This document shows positions 44,493-52,147 of a stretch of 64,000 nt of DNA, piece after piece. The position numbers and the translations under genes are program-made. The stretch is from DATKUC01 sp964553615 (GTDB lineage: Bacteria > Spirochaetota > Spirochaetia > DSM-27196 > DATKUC01): positions 1 to 64,000 of the forward strand of contig CAZKMA010000005.1 in NCBI GenBank assembly GCA_964553615.1, given 5' to 3'. The notes below the pieces were generated by a model. It was not told the origin of the DNA and ran no database searches. It worked only from the letters and a program-made list of their open reading frames with translations. How positions within the stretch are numbered: position 1 is the first letter of the stretch; the number at the start of each line of letters is the position of its first letter.

Positions 44493-45697
44493 GGCAGCTC
44501 CTTCGAACAGATCGTGGCAACCACATTGTTCCCGAACCCGCCGAAGTTAACGGCAAGGGCGTGTTTCGGGTCCTTCACCTGTCTGTTCTCCTTCTGTGCT
44601 TCGCCGCGAAGCTGCTTCACGAGTTCGAATATCTGAGAAACACCCGTTGCACCGACAGGGTGCCCCTTGGCCTTCAGCCCACCGGAAGTATTTATCGGAA
44701 TCCGGCCGTCTATACGGGTATCGCCTGCCACCAGCGCCTCCCGGGCCTTCCCGCGTTCGAACAGGCCCGCCTCTTCAGCTATTGCAAGCTCAAGCACGAC
44801 GAACGCATCATGCAGCTCGGCAAACGAGATGTCACCGGGTGACAGGTGTGCCATCTTGTATGCCCGCTCTGCAGCAAGGCGAACGGCATCGAGAATGAGC
44901 GGATCCTTCCGATTGTGGACACAGTGGGTGTCCGTCGCCGAACCGATGCCGGAGATGTACACCGGCGCCTTCTTCGTGAACTCCTTCATCTTCGGGGAGT
45001 CGACCGCACACAGGATGACCGTTGCTGCACCATCGGATACCGGACACATTCCATAGAGCCGGAGCGGTTCGGCAACGTAATTGTTCACCACCCCTGCATT
45101 CTCACCGCCATCTATTGCATCCAGCGTACAGGGGACCCGGACGTGGGCAAATGGGTTTTTCGCGCCGTTCTCATGGTCCTTGACTGCGATCATTGCAAGC
45201 TCTCGCTCCGTCAGACCATATCGTTCCATGTACATACGGGTGAACATTCCGCCGAACGCCGGGAGCGTAAGGCCAAGATTGTACTCCGCTTCCGGATGGA
45301 GCAGCGTCGCAACAAAATCCGTTCCCTCCCAACCGGTAACGGTGCGCATGAGCTCGCCTCCGGTTACCATTACGACGTCCGCCAGTCCACTCGCAATTGC
45401 CATGTACCCGACCTTGACGGCACTTGCTCCACTGGCGGGACCGTTTTCCACCAGCTCGGCCATTGCCGGCTCCATATCCATCCGGCTCACCAGTGCTGAG
45501 GCAATGCCGGTTTGGTGGTTGAGAATTCCACCGCCCATGTTCGCAACAAATATCTGGTCTACGATCTTCCTCCTGTCCAGGATGCCCGCGTCGTCCAGAG
45601 CATTGCCCGCGGCGAAACCCATCACATCGACAAGATCGAAATCGCTGAGGTTGCCGAACACGGTGTGTCCAATGCCGACAACTGCGACCTGTCTCAT
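44489..45697 (-). CDS. SCP2-type thiolase-fold protein lacking both catalytic cysteines
   Basis: A 402-residue thiolase superfamily protein of the SCP-x/lipid-transfer group. The nucleophile position that reads ACASG in working thiolases is VENGPASG here (Pro87), and the HDCF motif is HDAF (His296 kept, Cys replaced by Ala298). The GHP histidine (His346 in SGGLKAKGHPVGATG) is kept. With no cysteine it cannot form the usual acyl-enzyme, so it is more likely an aldolase/lyase such as Ltp2-like enzymes or a structural partner. It is coupled to genes on both sides by 4-base overlaps. Confidence 0.88.
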   Translation of the reverse strand: MRQVAVVGIGHTVFGNLSDFDLVDVMGFAAGNALDDAGILDRRKIVDQIFVANMGGGILNHQTGIASALVSRMDMEPAMAELVENGPASGASAVKVGYMAIASGLADVVMVTGGELMRTVTGWEGTDFVATLLHPEAEYNLGLTLPAFGGMFTRMYMERYGLTERELAMIAVKDHENGAKNPFAHVRVPCTLDAIDGGENAGVVNNYVAEPLRLYGMCPVSDGAATVILCAVDSPKMKEFTKKAPVYISGIGSATDTHCVHNRKDPLILDAVRLAAERAYKMAHLSPGDISFAELHDAFVVLELAIAEEAGLFERGKAREALVAGDTRIDGRIPINTSGGLKAKGHPVGATGVSQIFELVKQLRGEAQKENRQVKDPKHALAVNFGGFGNNVVATICSKELP

Positions 45698-46389
45698 GGT
45701 TTGTTCCTTTTGAATCCGGGTAGCTGCGGATATTCGTCAGGCATCTTCAGCTTGTCGGCGGTGGCCAGGACGGCCGCATCCACCGGGCGCGAACCGGTGA
45801 CCTTCTGGTCCCTGACCGCGTCATACAGCTTGCGTGTCAGCACGAACGTCGGCACACCGCCAAGCTCGTGCCAGATTCCCGGAAACTGTTCGGAACGGTC
45901 CTCGAGCTCATACTCGATCATCCACCGCTTGAATCCGATCGGACTCTCGGCGACAATCCAGACCTCATCCTGCTTCAGGTACTCGAGATGGTGTTCCATC
46001 TTGGCGGCAAAAAGCTGCGCGCCGACACGCAGTCCACGCTCAATTGCAATGGTGTGGTAGCTCATTCCCACCTTCGGATCCACCATGCGGCTGTTTACTA
46101 TCCCTGCAATAACCCCGTTTATTGCGCCGACAAGCACAAACTCGTTCACGACCCGGTAGCGATACCATGCGAGCAACTCGGAATACATCCGTGCCGCCAC
46201 AAGGTCATAAAAATCCTTCGGGGCGCCGAGAAGAGGATAGATCGAACCGAGCAAAACGCCTATCTCTTCGCGCTTTGCCTCGCGCACGACCATCTTTTCT
46301 CCGTTGGCAAGTGTAATGACCTTTGGCGGATAGTGTGCCATCTCCAGGAGCGGAGGTCTCAGTTTCATTTCGAGTTCGTCACCAGCCAT
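45694..46389 (-). CDS. unknown protein, possibly GNAT-like
   Basis: I do not firmly recognise this 231-residue protein. Residues 30-165 have the strand-helix order of an N-acetyltransferase fold (KMVVREAKREEIGVLLGSIYPLL, EFVLVGAINGVIAGIVNSR, GLRVGAQLFAAKMEHHLEYLK), but the acetyl-CoA loop motif is not canonical. The tail is basic and Pro-rich. It lies between the cyclase-family hydrolase and the thiolase-like gene, overlapping the latter by ATGA, so it belongs to the same pathway or complex. Confidence 0.6.
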   Translation of the reverse strand: MAGDELEMKLRPPLLEMAHYPPKVITLANGEKMVVREAKREEIGVLLGSIYPLLGAPKDFYDLVAARMYSELLAWYRYRVVNEFVLVGAINGVIAGIVNSRMVDPKVGMSYHTIAIERGLRVGAQLFAAKMEHHLEYLKQDEVWIVAESPIGFKRWMIEYELEDRSEQFPGIWHELGGVPTFVLTRKLYDAVRDQKVTGSRPVDAAVLATADKLKMPDEYPQLPGFKRNKP

Positions 46390-46434
46390 CTTTGTCTCCT
46401 CTTGTGTGGGTTCGATTCTATCGGCCCGGCATCG

Positions 46435-47307
46435 TTATTTTTTCTTTGCCTCTTCGTGGAGCCATACATTCTCCGCTCCGGCTACATCACCGAAACGTGT
46501 CAGCTTGGCCTTTGCCTTTTTTTTCATGAGTTCGTCATACCGATCGTCGTCCACCATTGCCACAATACGTGAAATGCTCGATTCGCCATCGACAAACCGC
46601 CAGGGAAAACATCCGATCGTGCATCGTTGATTGAGCAACAGATCGATATCACCACCAACGCATTCAGCGTGGATGAGTCCCTTGTTGAACATTTCGATGT
46701 GCATGAGTTGATACTTGTCGTCGGAGAAGTACTCGTCCAGTTTCTTGCCGTATTTTTTCTGAAAATGTGCATCGCACTCTTTCGCTTCCCGCGGCATCCA
46801 GTCCCGGATCTTTGTGTTCATCGGATGATCGGCACTTCCACAATCGACTCCTATCCAGCGCAATTTCTTCCGCTTCGCCCATTCGGCAAACTCCCGGTCA
46901 GGCCCCGGATGTTTGACCATGTACCGCACCTCGTCCGCAGTCGGCTGATCCCATCCGTAGTGGTGGAAACCGGTGTGGATAATGAGGATATCTCCCTCTT
47001 TGACTTCGACCCTCTCCTCCACCTGCTTCGAGGTGTACACATCGTAATCGCCCGCACAGTCCGAAAGATCTACGACTGCTCCTTCGTGGATAAGAAAATC
47101 CAGAGAAAGGCTCGCTATGTCCTTGCCCGGAGTGTAAAAATGTATTTCACCATCCAGATGGGTGCCAACGTGGTTCGAATGCGTAACCACCTGTCCGTTG
47201 GCTCCATTCGGCGCGAGGCGCTTAAAGTACTGCAATTGCAGTGGAATATAGGTGGGCCATGGCGGGGTTCCGACACCGAGCGGAATTGTAAAATCGATGA
47301 ACTTCAT
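46435..47307 (-). CDS. cyclase-family (kynurenine formamidase-like) metal hydrolase
   Basis: A putative-cyclase superfamily amidohydrolase. The metal motif HxGTHxD is in SNHVGTHLDGEIHF (His46, His50, Asp52, with His56 after). DILIIHTGFHHYGW and GVDCGSADHP are further family blocks. Relatives hydrolyse formylkynurenine, isatin or cyclic imides by opening an amide bond. Inside a ureide operon it is a good candidate for opening a cyclic intermediate. The ATG at 47307 is preferred over one six bases upstream because AGGAGG gives it proper spacing. Confidence 0.88.
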   Translation of the reverse strand: MKFIDFTIPLGVGTPPWPTYIPLQLQYFKRLAPNGANGQVVTHSNHVGTHLDGEIHFYTPGKDIASLSLDFLIHEGAVVDLSDCAGDYDVYTSKQVEERVEVKEGDILIIHTGFHHYGWDQPTADEVRYMVKHPGPDREFAEWAKRKKLRWIGVDCGSADHPMNTKIRDWMPREAKECDAHFQKKYGKKLDEYFSDDKYQLMHIEMFNKGLIHAECVGGDIDLLLNQRCTIGCFPWRFVDGESSISRIVAMVDDDRYDELMKKKAKAKLTRFGDVAGAENVWLHEEAKKK

Positions 47308-47331
47308 ACACATCCTCCTGAAAACGTTGGG

Positions 47332-48759
47332 TTACTCACAATATTTCTCAACGAATGCCTTCAGAGCATTGTCAAAACAATCTTGGGGCGGCTTCACCAG
47401 ACCTGCACCAACCATGCCGACTCCCGGCTCCCTGTGTGCGATTCCCGTATTGATCGCGGGAAGAATTCCGGTTTCCTCGATCTTCACCAGATCGATCGCG
47501 GTTGGAGTCCCGCGGAAATCCAGGGCCGGGATCTGATACGTGTCGTTTTCCTTGACGGTTATCTCATACATTCTTCGCGTCACGTTCAACGCATCTTCGG
47601 GTGTGCCGCCCACAAACTTCACGATTGCCGGGGCCGCAGCCATTGCAAAGCCGCCTATTCCGCATGTTTCGGTTATGACCGAGTCGCCGATATCCGGGGC
47701 GGCATCCGAGGCGCTGAATCCCGGGAGGTAGAGTCCATCCACCATCGATGCCGGCCCGGTGAACCAACGATCCTCGAGACCGGAGATGCGAATACCGAAA
47801 TCGGTTCCATTCCGCGCCATGGTGACAATAACCGAACTTCCGGCAATGCCGGCTGCCGCGTCCACGGTGCACTTGCACGCCGGCATAGACAGATTGAGGA
47901 AGAAGTGATCGTTTCCGTTCAGGAACCGAAATACCTCGGCAACCTTTTCACGCGGTTCATCGAGCAGGGCAAGGTAGGGGGCAAGTTCGCGAATGAAGAG
48001 CGACGTGCCCGCGCGGTTGCGATTGTGCCCTTCGTCTCCCATCTGGAGCACCTGCGCAATTATGTTCTTCATATCCAGGTCGCCATGCGCGAGAAGAGCT
48101 TTCTTCAGAATGGGAGCCAGCCCGGATTCCATCCAGCGCAGCTTCTCGATTACCTCGGGGCCGAAGGCGCCGTAACGGAGTACCTTTCCAAGCCCCTCGT
48201 TCAGCGTTGCGTACGCCCGGTTGCCGAACGTTCGGTTCTCCATAATCCAGACCGGCATGCTCGCGGTTACCACTCCTGCCATCGGTCCAACCGCGGAATG
48301 GTGGTGACAAGGACTGAATTCGACTCCTCCGGTGGCCGCGAGTCTTTCCGCCTCCGCCCGGTCGGCAGCGAGTCCTTCGTAGATGAGTCCGCCTATGACT
48401 GCCCCGCGCATTGGTCCGCACATCCTCTCCCAGGTAACGGGAGGGCCGGCATGCAGAATGAGATTCTTCTTCATCCCCGGCACATCTTCGAGCGCGGTTC
48501 CGATTCCGATCAATGTCGGCTTTCCTTTCAGGATGCGGGATGCCGCTTCTTCGTTTGCGGCGTTCATGTCAATCTTCAGCCCCGCATCCAGTCGAGACAG
48601 CAGATCCACGATCTTTCTGCTTCCTCCGGCAGGCGGCTTCCACGCGACACGGGTTACACCGACTCCTTCCCGTTCGAAATCATCCGCAAACCCATCGAGT
48701 CCCATATTGACAACCGACAGATCGCTTCGGAACAGCTCGTTGATTCTCTCCACGTTCAT
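47332..48759 (-). CDS. allG: DUF1116 protein, AllG/YlbE-like transcarbamylase subunit
   Basis: A 475-residue DUF1116 protein, homologous in style to E. coli YlbE. Characteristic blocks are GGVEFSPCHHHSAVGPMAGVVTASMP, FGNRAYATLNEGLGKVLRYGA and GNDHFFLNLSMPACKCTVDAA. From memory, YlbE together with FdrA and YlbF has been assigned as the anaerobic oxamate transcarbamylase (AllFGH). The start overlaps the fdrA stop by ATGA. The His-rich and Cys-rich segments could bind metal. Confidence 0.9.
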   Translation of the reverse strand: MNVERINELFRSDLSVVNMGLDGFADDFEREGVGVTRVAWKPPAGGSRKIVDLLSRLDAGLKIDMNAANEEAASRILKGKPTLIGIGTALEDVPGMKKNLILHAGPPVTWERMCGPMRGAVIGGLIYEGLAADRAEAERLAATGGVEFSPCHHHSAVGPMAGVVTASMPVWIMENRTFGNRAYATLNEGLGKVLRYGAFGPEVIEKLRWMESGLAPILKKALLAHGDLDMKNIIAQVLQMGDEGHNRNRAGTSLFIRELAPYLALLDEPREKVAEVFRFLNGNDHFFLNLSMPACKCTVDAAAGIAGSSVIVTMARNGTDFGIRISGLEDRWFTGPASMVDGLYLPGFSASDAAPDIGDSVITETCGIGGFAMAAAPAIVKFVGGTPEDALNVTRRMYEITVKENDTYQIPALDFRGTPTAIDLVKIEETGILPAINTGIAHREPGVGMVGAGLVKPPQDCFDNALKAFVEKYCE

Positions 48760-50312
48760 GGTTTTTTCGCCTCCAGGATTTTCAGTGCAAGCATTGACGC
48801 CTGAAAGTTGGACGGCATAACAACGCAGCCTGAGCTCTCGAGCACCCTCTTCTGTCTGTCCATGTTCTGGTAGTCGCCTTCCGTTCCGGTAATTGAAGCA
48901 ATGATGGAGAGATACCCGCCGCGTGCTGCCATCTTTTCTTTTGCCGTCTTCAGGCTCTCCAGAATTGCACCTGCCGGGTCCGGATGCGAACCGTATCCGA
49001 GCACCAGGTCGAGCAACATCACCGCCACATCAGGGTCTTCTGCCTCGGCAACGATGCGCTCTTCGCGGGTCGACGGATCGATCATCGGATGGGGGCGTCC
49101 GACAGTAAAGACATCGTCTCCGAGATCGACTATCGTGTGTCCGGTGGAGACGTGCGCGTCTTTCAGCAATAACTCTTTTTTCTTTTGATTGTTCGAATAT
49201 ACTCCGCCAATGGCGGTGTCAATCAGGACCATTGCTTCATCGGCGAGTGTGCCACCGGTGAACAGACCACGCAGGTACTTCTGCGAGCGATTCATGCCGG
49301 AAACTTCCCGTTCGACGATCCGATCCACCTCCGGGTCTGTCAACGTGAATGTTCGCGCGGTGTACTCTCTCCCGGCGGAGAGCGCAACCGCACGTGCCGC
49401 GGCGTCTTCAAGACTGGTAGCGAACTGGAGCAGTCCCTCAGGCGCTCTCTCTCCCATTCCGACAAAATCGACCACGCACGGTTTCCCGGTACGTGAAAGC
49501 GCGTCGATCACCTTTGCCGCCACTTCGTCCGCGGGCGGTTTCGAAACTACCGTAATGACTGCCGTGTCCGGGTCGTTCGCAAGTGCCTCGATGCCCATGA
49601 GCATCATGATTCCGCCGACCGCGGCCGAAAGATCTCTCCCTCCGGTGCCAATTCCCTGAGTAACGCCGCCACCGAATCTCGATATCGCACAGCTGACCTC
49701 CTGCAAACCGGTTCCGGCTGCAGCTACTATGCCGATATTTCCACGCCGTATGACATTCGCAAAACAGATTGGCTTGCTGTTCAGGATCGCCGTTCCGCAG
49801 TCCGGCCCCATCATGAGAAGTCCGCGTTCGGCCGCGAACTTCTTGAGTCGTATCTCATCTTCGAGCGAAACATTGTCGGAAAAGAGCATGACGTGAAGAT
49901 TCTGATTCAACGCCTTTAGTGCCTCCCGCGCGGCGTACTGGCCGGGAAGAGAAATCACCACGAGGTTGGCATCCGGAACGGCACGGACGGCCGCGTCCAG
50001 CGTGGGAGGCTGGTATTCATGCCCGGCAGTGCTCTCGCTTTTCTTCTGATGCAGAAGCCTCTGTGCCGCAGCAATCGCCTCGGTTGCCACTGACTCGCTG
50101 TCGCTCACTACCGCGACCACAAGGTCGTTCGGAGTAGTTCCACTGAGTTCGGGCCCGGAGATTCCCATCTTCTTCAGAAGGTCCATGTTCATTTCGGTTG
50201 CCATGGAAACGACAGCCTCTTCGACTCCATCGAACTGTTTGACTTCCCGGTTTATGAGCATCAGGAAGACGGAGTCAAAATAGGAATCCTTTTCAACGAG
50301 AAGCTTCGTCAC
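48756..50312 (-). CDS. fdrA: FdrA/AllF, acyl-CoA-synthetase-like transcarbamylase subunit
   Basis: A succinyl-CoA-synthetase-like protein of the FdrA family. Typical blocks are LLVEKDSYFDSVFLML at the N-terminus, MLFSDNVSLEDEIRLKKFA, LLMMGPDCGTAILN, GIVAAAGTGLQEV and IVDLGDDVFTVGRPHPMIDPSTR. The start is taken as a GTG at 50312, five bases after GGAGG, which reproduces the usual family N-terminus. A GTG at 50384 or an ATG at 50372 in the same open frame would extend it. It heads the six-gene minus-strand operon under a consensus promoter. Confidence 0.92.
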   Translation of the reverse strand: MTKLLVEKDSYFDSVFLMLINREVKQFDGVEEAVVSMATEMNMDLLKKMGISGPELSGTTPNDLVVAVVSDSESVATEAIAAAQRLLHQKKSESTAGHEYQPPTLDAAVRAVPDANLVVISLPGQYAAREALKALNQNLHVMLFSDNVSLEDEIRLKKFAAERGLLMMGPDCGTAILNSKPICFANVIRRGNIGIVAAAGTGLQEVSCAISRFGGGVTQGIGTGGRDLSAAVGGIMMLMGIEALANDPDTAVITVVSKPPADEVAAKVIDALSRTGKPCVVDFVGMGERAPEGLLQFATSLEDAAARAVALSAGREYTARTFTLTDPEVDRIVEREVSGMNRSQKYLRGLFTGGTLADEAMVLIDTAIGGVYSNNQKKKELLLKDAHVSTGHTIVDLGDDVFTVGRPHPMIDPSTREERIVAEAEDPDVAVMLLDLVLGYGSHPDPAGAILESLKTAKEKMAARGGYLSIIASITGTEGDYQNMDRQKRVLESSGCVVMPSNFQASMLALKILEAKKP

Positions 50313-50583
50313 GTGTGCCTCCAGCGCAGGATCTGCGACATTCGAAGGACGGCCGGAAACTCCGGACGTCATAACGAGTGCCACCGCAATGTGAACGCTG
50401 CCGTTTGTGGAACCGCGTACCCGGTCCTGAAACGAGACCGCCAGTTTTGCGTCGACGCCCTGCGGCGTCGATCGAAACGTCTCGCGCCGACTTGCCGCCG
50501 ACGAGATCGTGAATATTCGCGCTCATTCCCTGCCTCAACCGGCACCCAATGAAATTCTCCAGTCGGGGCACATGGTTCGCCAT
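50293..50583 (-). CDS. leader reading frame before fdrA, possibly frameshifted
   Basis: An ATG at 50583 follows AAAGGA and opens a frame whose first 42 residues (MANHVPRLENFIGCRL... SIDAAG) look like normal protein, after which it turns Arg-rich. From the same point the fdrA frame becomes natural (VDAKLAVSFQDRVRG...). The switch lies at a perfect 8-bp hairpin at 50452-50471. Either a base is wrong in the assembly and fdrA has an extra N-terminal part, or this is a short leader gene. Confidence 0.35.
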   Translation of the reverse strand: MANHVPRLENFIGCRLRQGMSANIHDLVGGKSARDVSIDAAGRRRKTGGLVSGPGTRFHKRQRSHCGGTRYDVRSFRPSFECRRSCAGGTRDEASR

Positions 50584-50648
50584 GCTCATCCTTTCGAGAG
50601 AGCGCGAACCCGCCGCAAAGAAATGTTAGTTGCCTGTTATATACGACA

Positions 50649-50678
50649 ATTATAGACCCCGCATCTGTCCGTTGTCAA
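50649..50678 (-). promoter_or_regulatory. consensus sigma-70 promoter for the fdrA operon
   Basis: On the minus strand a perfect TTGACA (50678-50673) is followed after 18 bases by a perfect TATAAT (50654-50649). It reads towards fdrA. The -35 lies inside the palindrome at 50672-50698, so an operator-bound protein would block it. Confidence 0.8.
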
Positions 50679-50698
50679 AGAAAATCTTCCTTTGACAA
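50672..50698. promoter_or_regulatory. perfect 9-9-9 inverted repeat, predicted operator
   Basis: TTGTCAAAG (50672-50680), a 9-base spacer and CTTTGACAA (50690-50698) form a perfect palindrome. It covers the -35 boxes of both divergent promoters. A third half-site, TTGACAA, lies at 50724-50730. The arrangement suggests one dimeric regulator controlling the xdh and fdrA operons together; its gene is not in the window. Confidence 0.65.
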
Positions 50699-50719
50699 AA
50701 TTGTTAATGCCGATAGAGA
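50692..50719 (+). promoter_or_regulatory. predicted promoter for the xdhBCA operon
   Basis: A perfect TTGACA at 50692-50697 is followed after 16 bases by TAGAGA (50714-50719), a weak -10. A second TTGACA stands at 50724-50729 with only TTCCAT 17 bases on. The weak -10 would fit an activator-dependent promoter. Confidence 0.45.
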
Positions 50720-50846
50720 ATCGTTGACAAATCGGCAAGGCAGTGTTTCCATTAATACTGAAGGGCGGAACATTCCTCGAACTACGCTCGTGAACGACCG
50801 CCTATCAAGCATCCAAAGAGTGACCAGTCTCACCCGGGGAGGGCAC

Positions 50847-51662
50847 ATGCTTCATGCCTTCAAGTATCTGGCTCCGGAATCACGCGAGGATCTGCTGTCC
50901 ATTCTTGCGGAGCGTTCGTCGGCCGCAAGACTTCTGGCTGGTGGAACGGATCTTCTTGTCAACGTCCGGAACGGTCTCATGAAACCCGATTTCGTCGTGA
51001 ACGTGAAACGAGTCAAAGAGTTTCCGCACATCGAATGGAACCAGAAAACCGGACTAGTCATAGGTCCGACGGTGACAATCAACGAACTTCTCAAGGATGA
51101 ATCGGTGCGCAGGTATTATCCGCTGCTGGCAGTCTGCGGGCACGATCTTGCATCCTACCAGATCCGGAATCGTGCAACTGTCATCGGGAATGTAGTGAAC
51201 GCATCACCCTGTTCCGACATGGCTCCCGCTCTCTTGTGTCTGGATGCAACGGCGGTTATTGCCTCGAAAGAGGCAACGCGCGAAGTCCCGTTCAGAGAGT
51301 TCTTTACCGGAGTCAAGAAGACGGTCGTGCAGCCGGATGAGATGCTTGAACGGATTCTTGTCCCGGCCGACTCGGCAAATGCGCGCGGGCTCTATCATAA
51401 GCTCAAGCGGATCAACGGTCACGACCTTGGGATCGTCGGAGTCGCACTCATGAAAAAAGATGGGGTAATGCGGCTGGGCATAAGTTCGGCGGCGCCCACA
51501 CCGGTTCTCGTCGGCGATTTCAAAGAAGACGAAGACCCCGAACGGATCATAGCAGGAGCGCTTGACGCGATAAGTCCAATAAGCGACGTCCGTTGCACGA
51601 AGGAGTACCGCGAGTACATGGTCACGGTCTACATCCGCCGCCTTCTTGAGGAGGTGAAATAA
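50847..51662 (+). CDS. xdhB: xanthine dehydrogenase FAD-binding subunit
   Basis: The medium, FAD-binding subunit of a molybdenum hydroxylase. AARLLAGGTDLLVNVRNGLMKPDFVVNVK holds the first FAD loop, RNRATVIGNVVNASPCSDMAPALLCLDA the second, and the C-terminal CO-dehydrogenase flavoprotein domain follows. The ATG at 50847 follows GGGGAGGG; the upstream extension runs into the promoter. It ends by overlapping the ATG of the iron-sulfur subunit gene. The subunit order B-C-A matches E. coli-type split enzymes that differ from the fused eukaryotic form. Confidence 0.93.
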   Translation: MLHAFKYLAPESREDLLSILAERSSAARLLAGGTDLLVNVRNGLMKPDFVVNVKRVKEFPHIEWNQKTGLVIGPTVTINELLKDESVRRYYPLLAVCGHDLASYQIRNRATVIGNVVNASPCSDMAPALLCLDATAVIASKEATREVPFREFFTGVKKTVVQPDEMLERILVPADSANARGLYHKLKRINGHDLGIVGVALMKKDGVMRLGISSAAPTPVLVGDFKEDEDPERIIAGALDAISPISDVRCTKEYREYMVTVYIRRLLEEVK

Positions 51663-52147
51663 TGGAAATCAGGGTGATCGTAAATGGGGAAGAGTACCGG
51701 CGCAATGTCGCGGAAAACACAACCCTGCTGCACTTTCTTCGCGAAGACCTCGGGCTGACAGGCACCAAAGAAGGGTGCGGCGCGGGCGAATGCGGAGCGT
51801 GTACTGTGTTTCTTGACGGCAAGACGGTCAATTCCTGCATGGTCCTTGCTGTGGAAACTGACGGATGCTCGGTGGAAACCGTCGAAGGAGAGGCGCGGGA
51901 CGGCAAGCTCTCGGACATCCAGAATGCCTTTCACCAGCATCATGCCGTTCAATGCGGTTACTGTACCGCGGGAATGATCATGTCGGTGAAGGAGCTGCTG
52001 CACAACAATCCGAAGCCGTCGGTAGCGGAAATCAAGGACGGTATTGAGGGTAACTTCTGCCGGTGTACAGGATATCAACAGATCATCGAAGCAGTCCAGG
52101 ATGTTTCCGGACAGCTCGAGAATAAGGGAGAGTTGCGACATGCGTAG
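51662..52147 (+). CDS. xdhC: xanthine dehydrogenase [2Fe-2S] subunit
   Basis: The small iron-sulfur subunit carrying two [2Fe-2S] clusters. The plant-ferredoxin set is Cys39, Cys44, Cys47 and Cys59 (EGCGAGECGACT), and the second set is Cys98, Cys101, Cys133 and Cys135 (CGYCTAG ... CRCTGYQ). At 161 residues it has standard size. GAGGTG lies just before the ATG, which shares its A with the xdhB stop; the end overlaps the start of xdhA by eight bases. Confidence 0.96.
   Translation: MEIRVIVNGEEYRRNVAENTTLLHFLREDLGLTGTKEGCGAGECGACTVFLDGKTVNSCMVLAVETDGCSVETVEGEARDGKLSDIQNAFHQHHAVQCGYCTAGMIMSVKELLHNNPKPSVAEIKDGIEGNFCRCTGYQQIIEAVQDVSGQLENKGELRHA

Noticed and set aside
44489..45697. Ordinary acetyl-CoA acetyltransferase annotation for the thiolase-fold gene
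   Set aside because: Both catalytic cysteines are replaced, so Claisen thiolysis by the usual mechanism is not possible.
46627..48804. 725-codon plus-strand frame
   Set aside because: It is antisense to the cyclase-family and DUF1116 genes, both of which have clear family motifs and good ribosome-binding sites.
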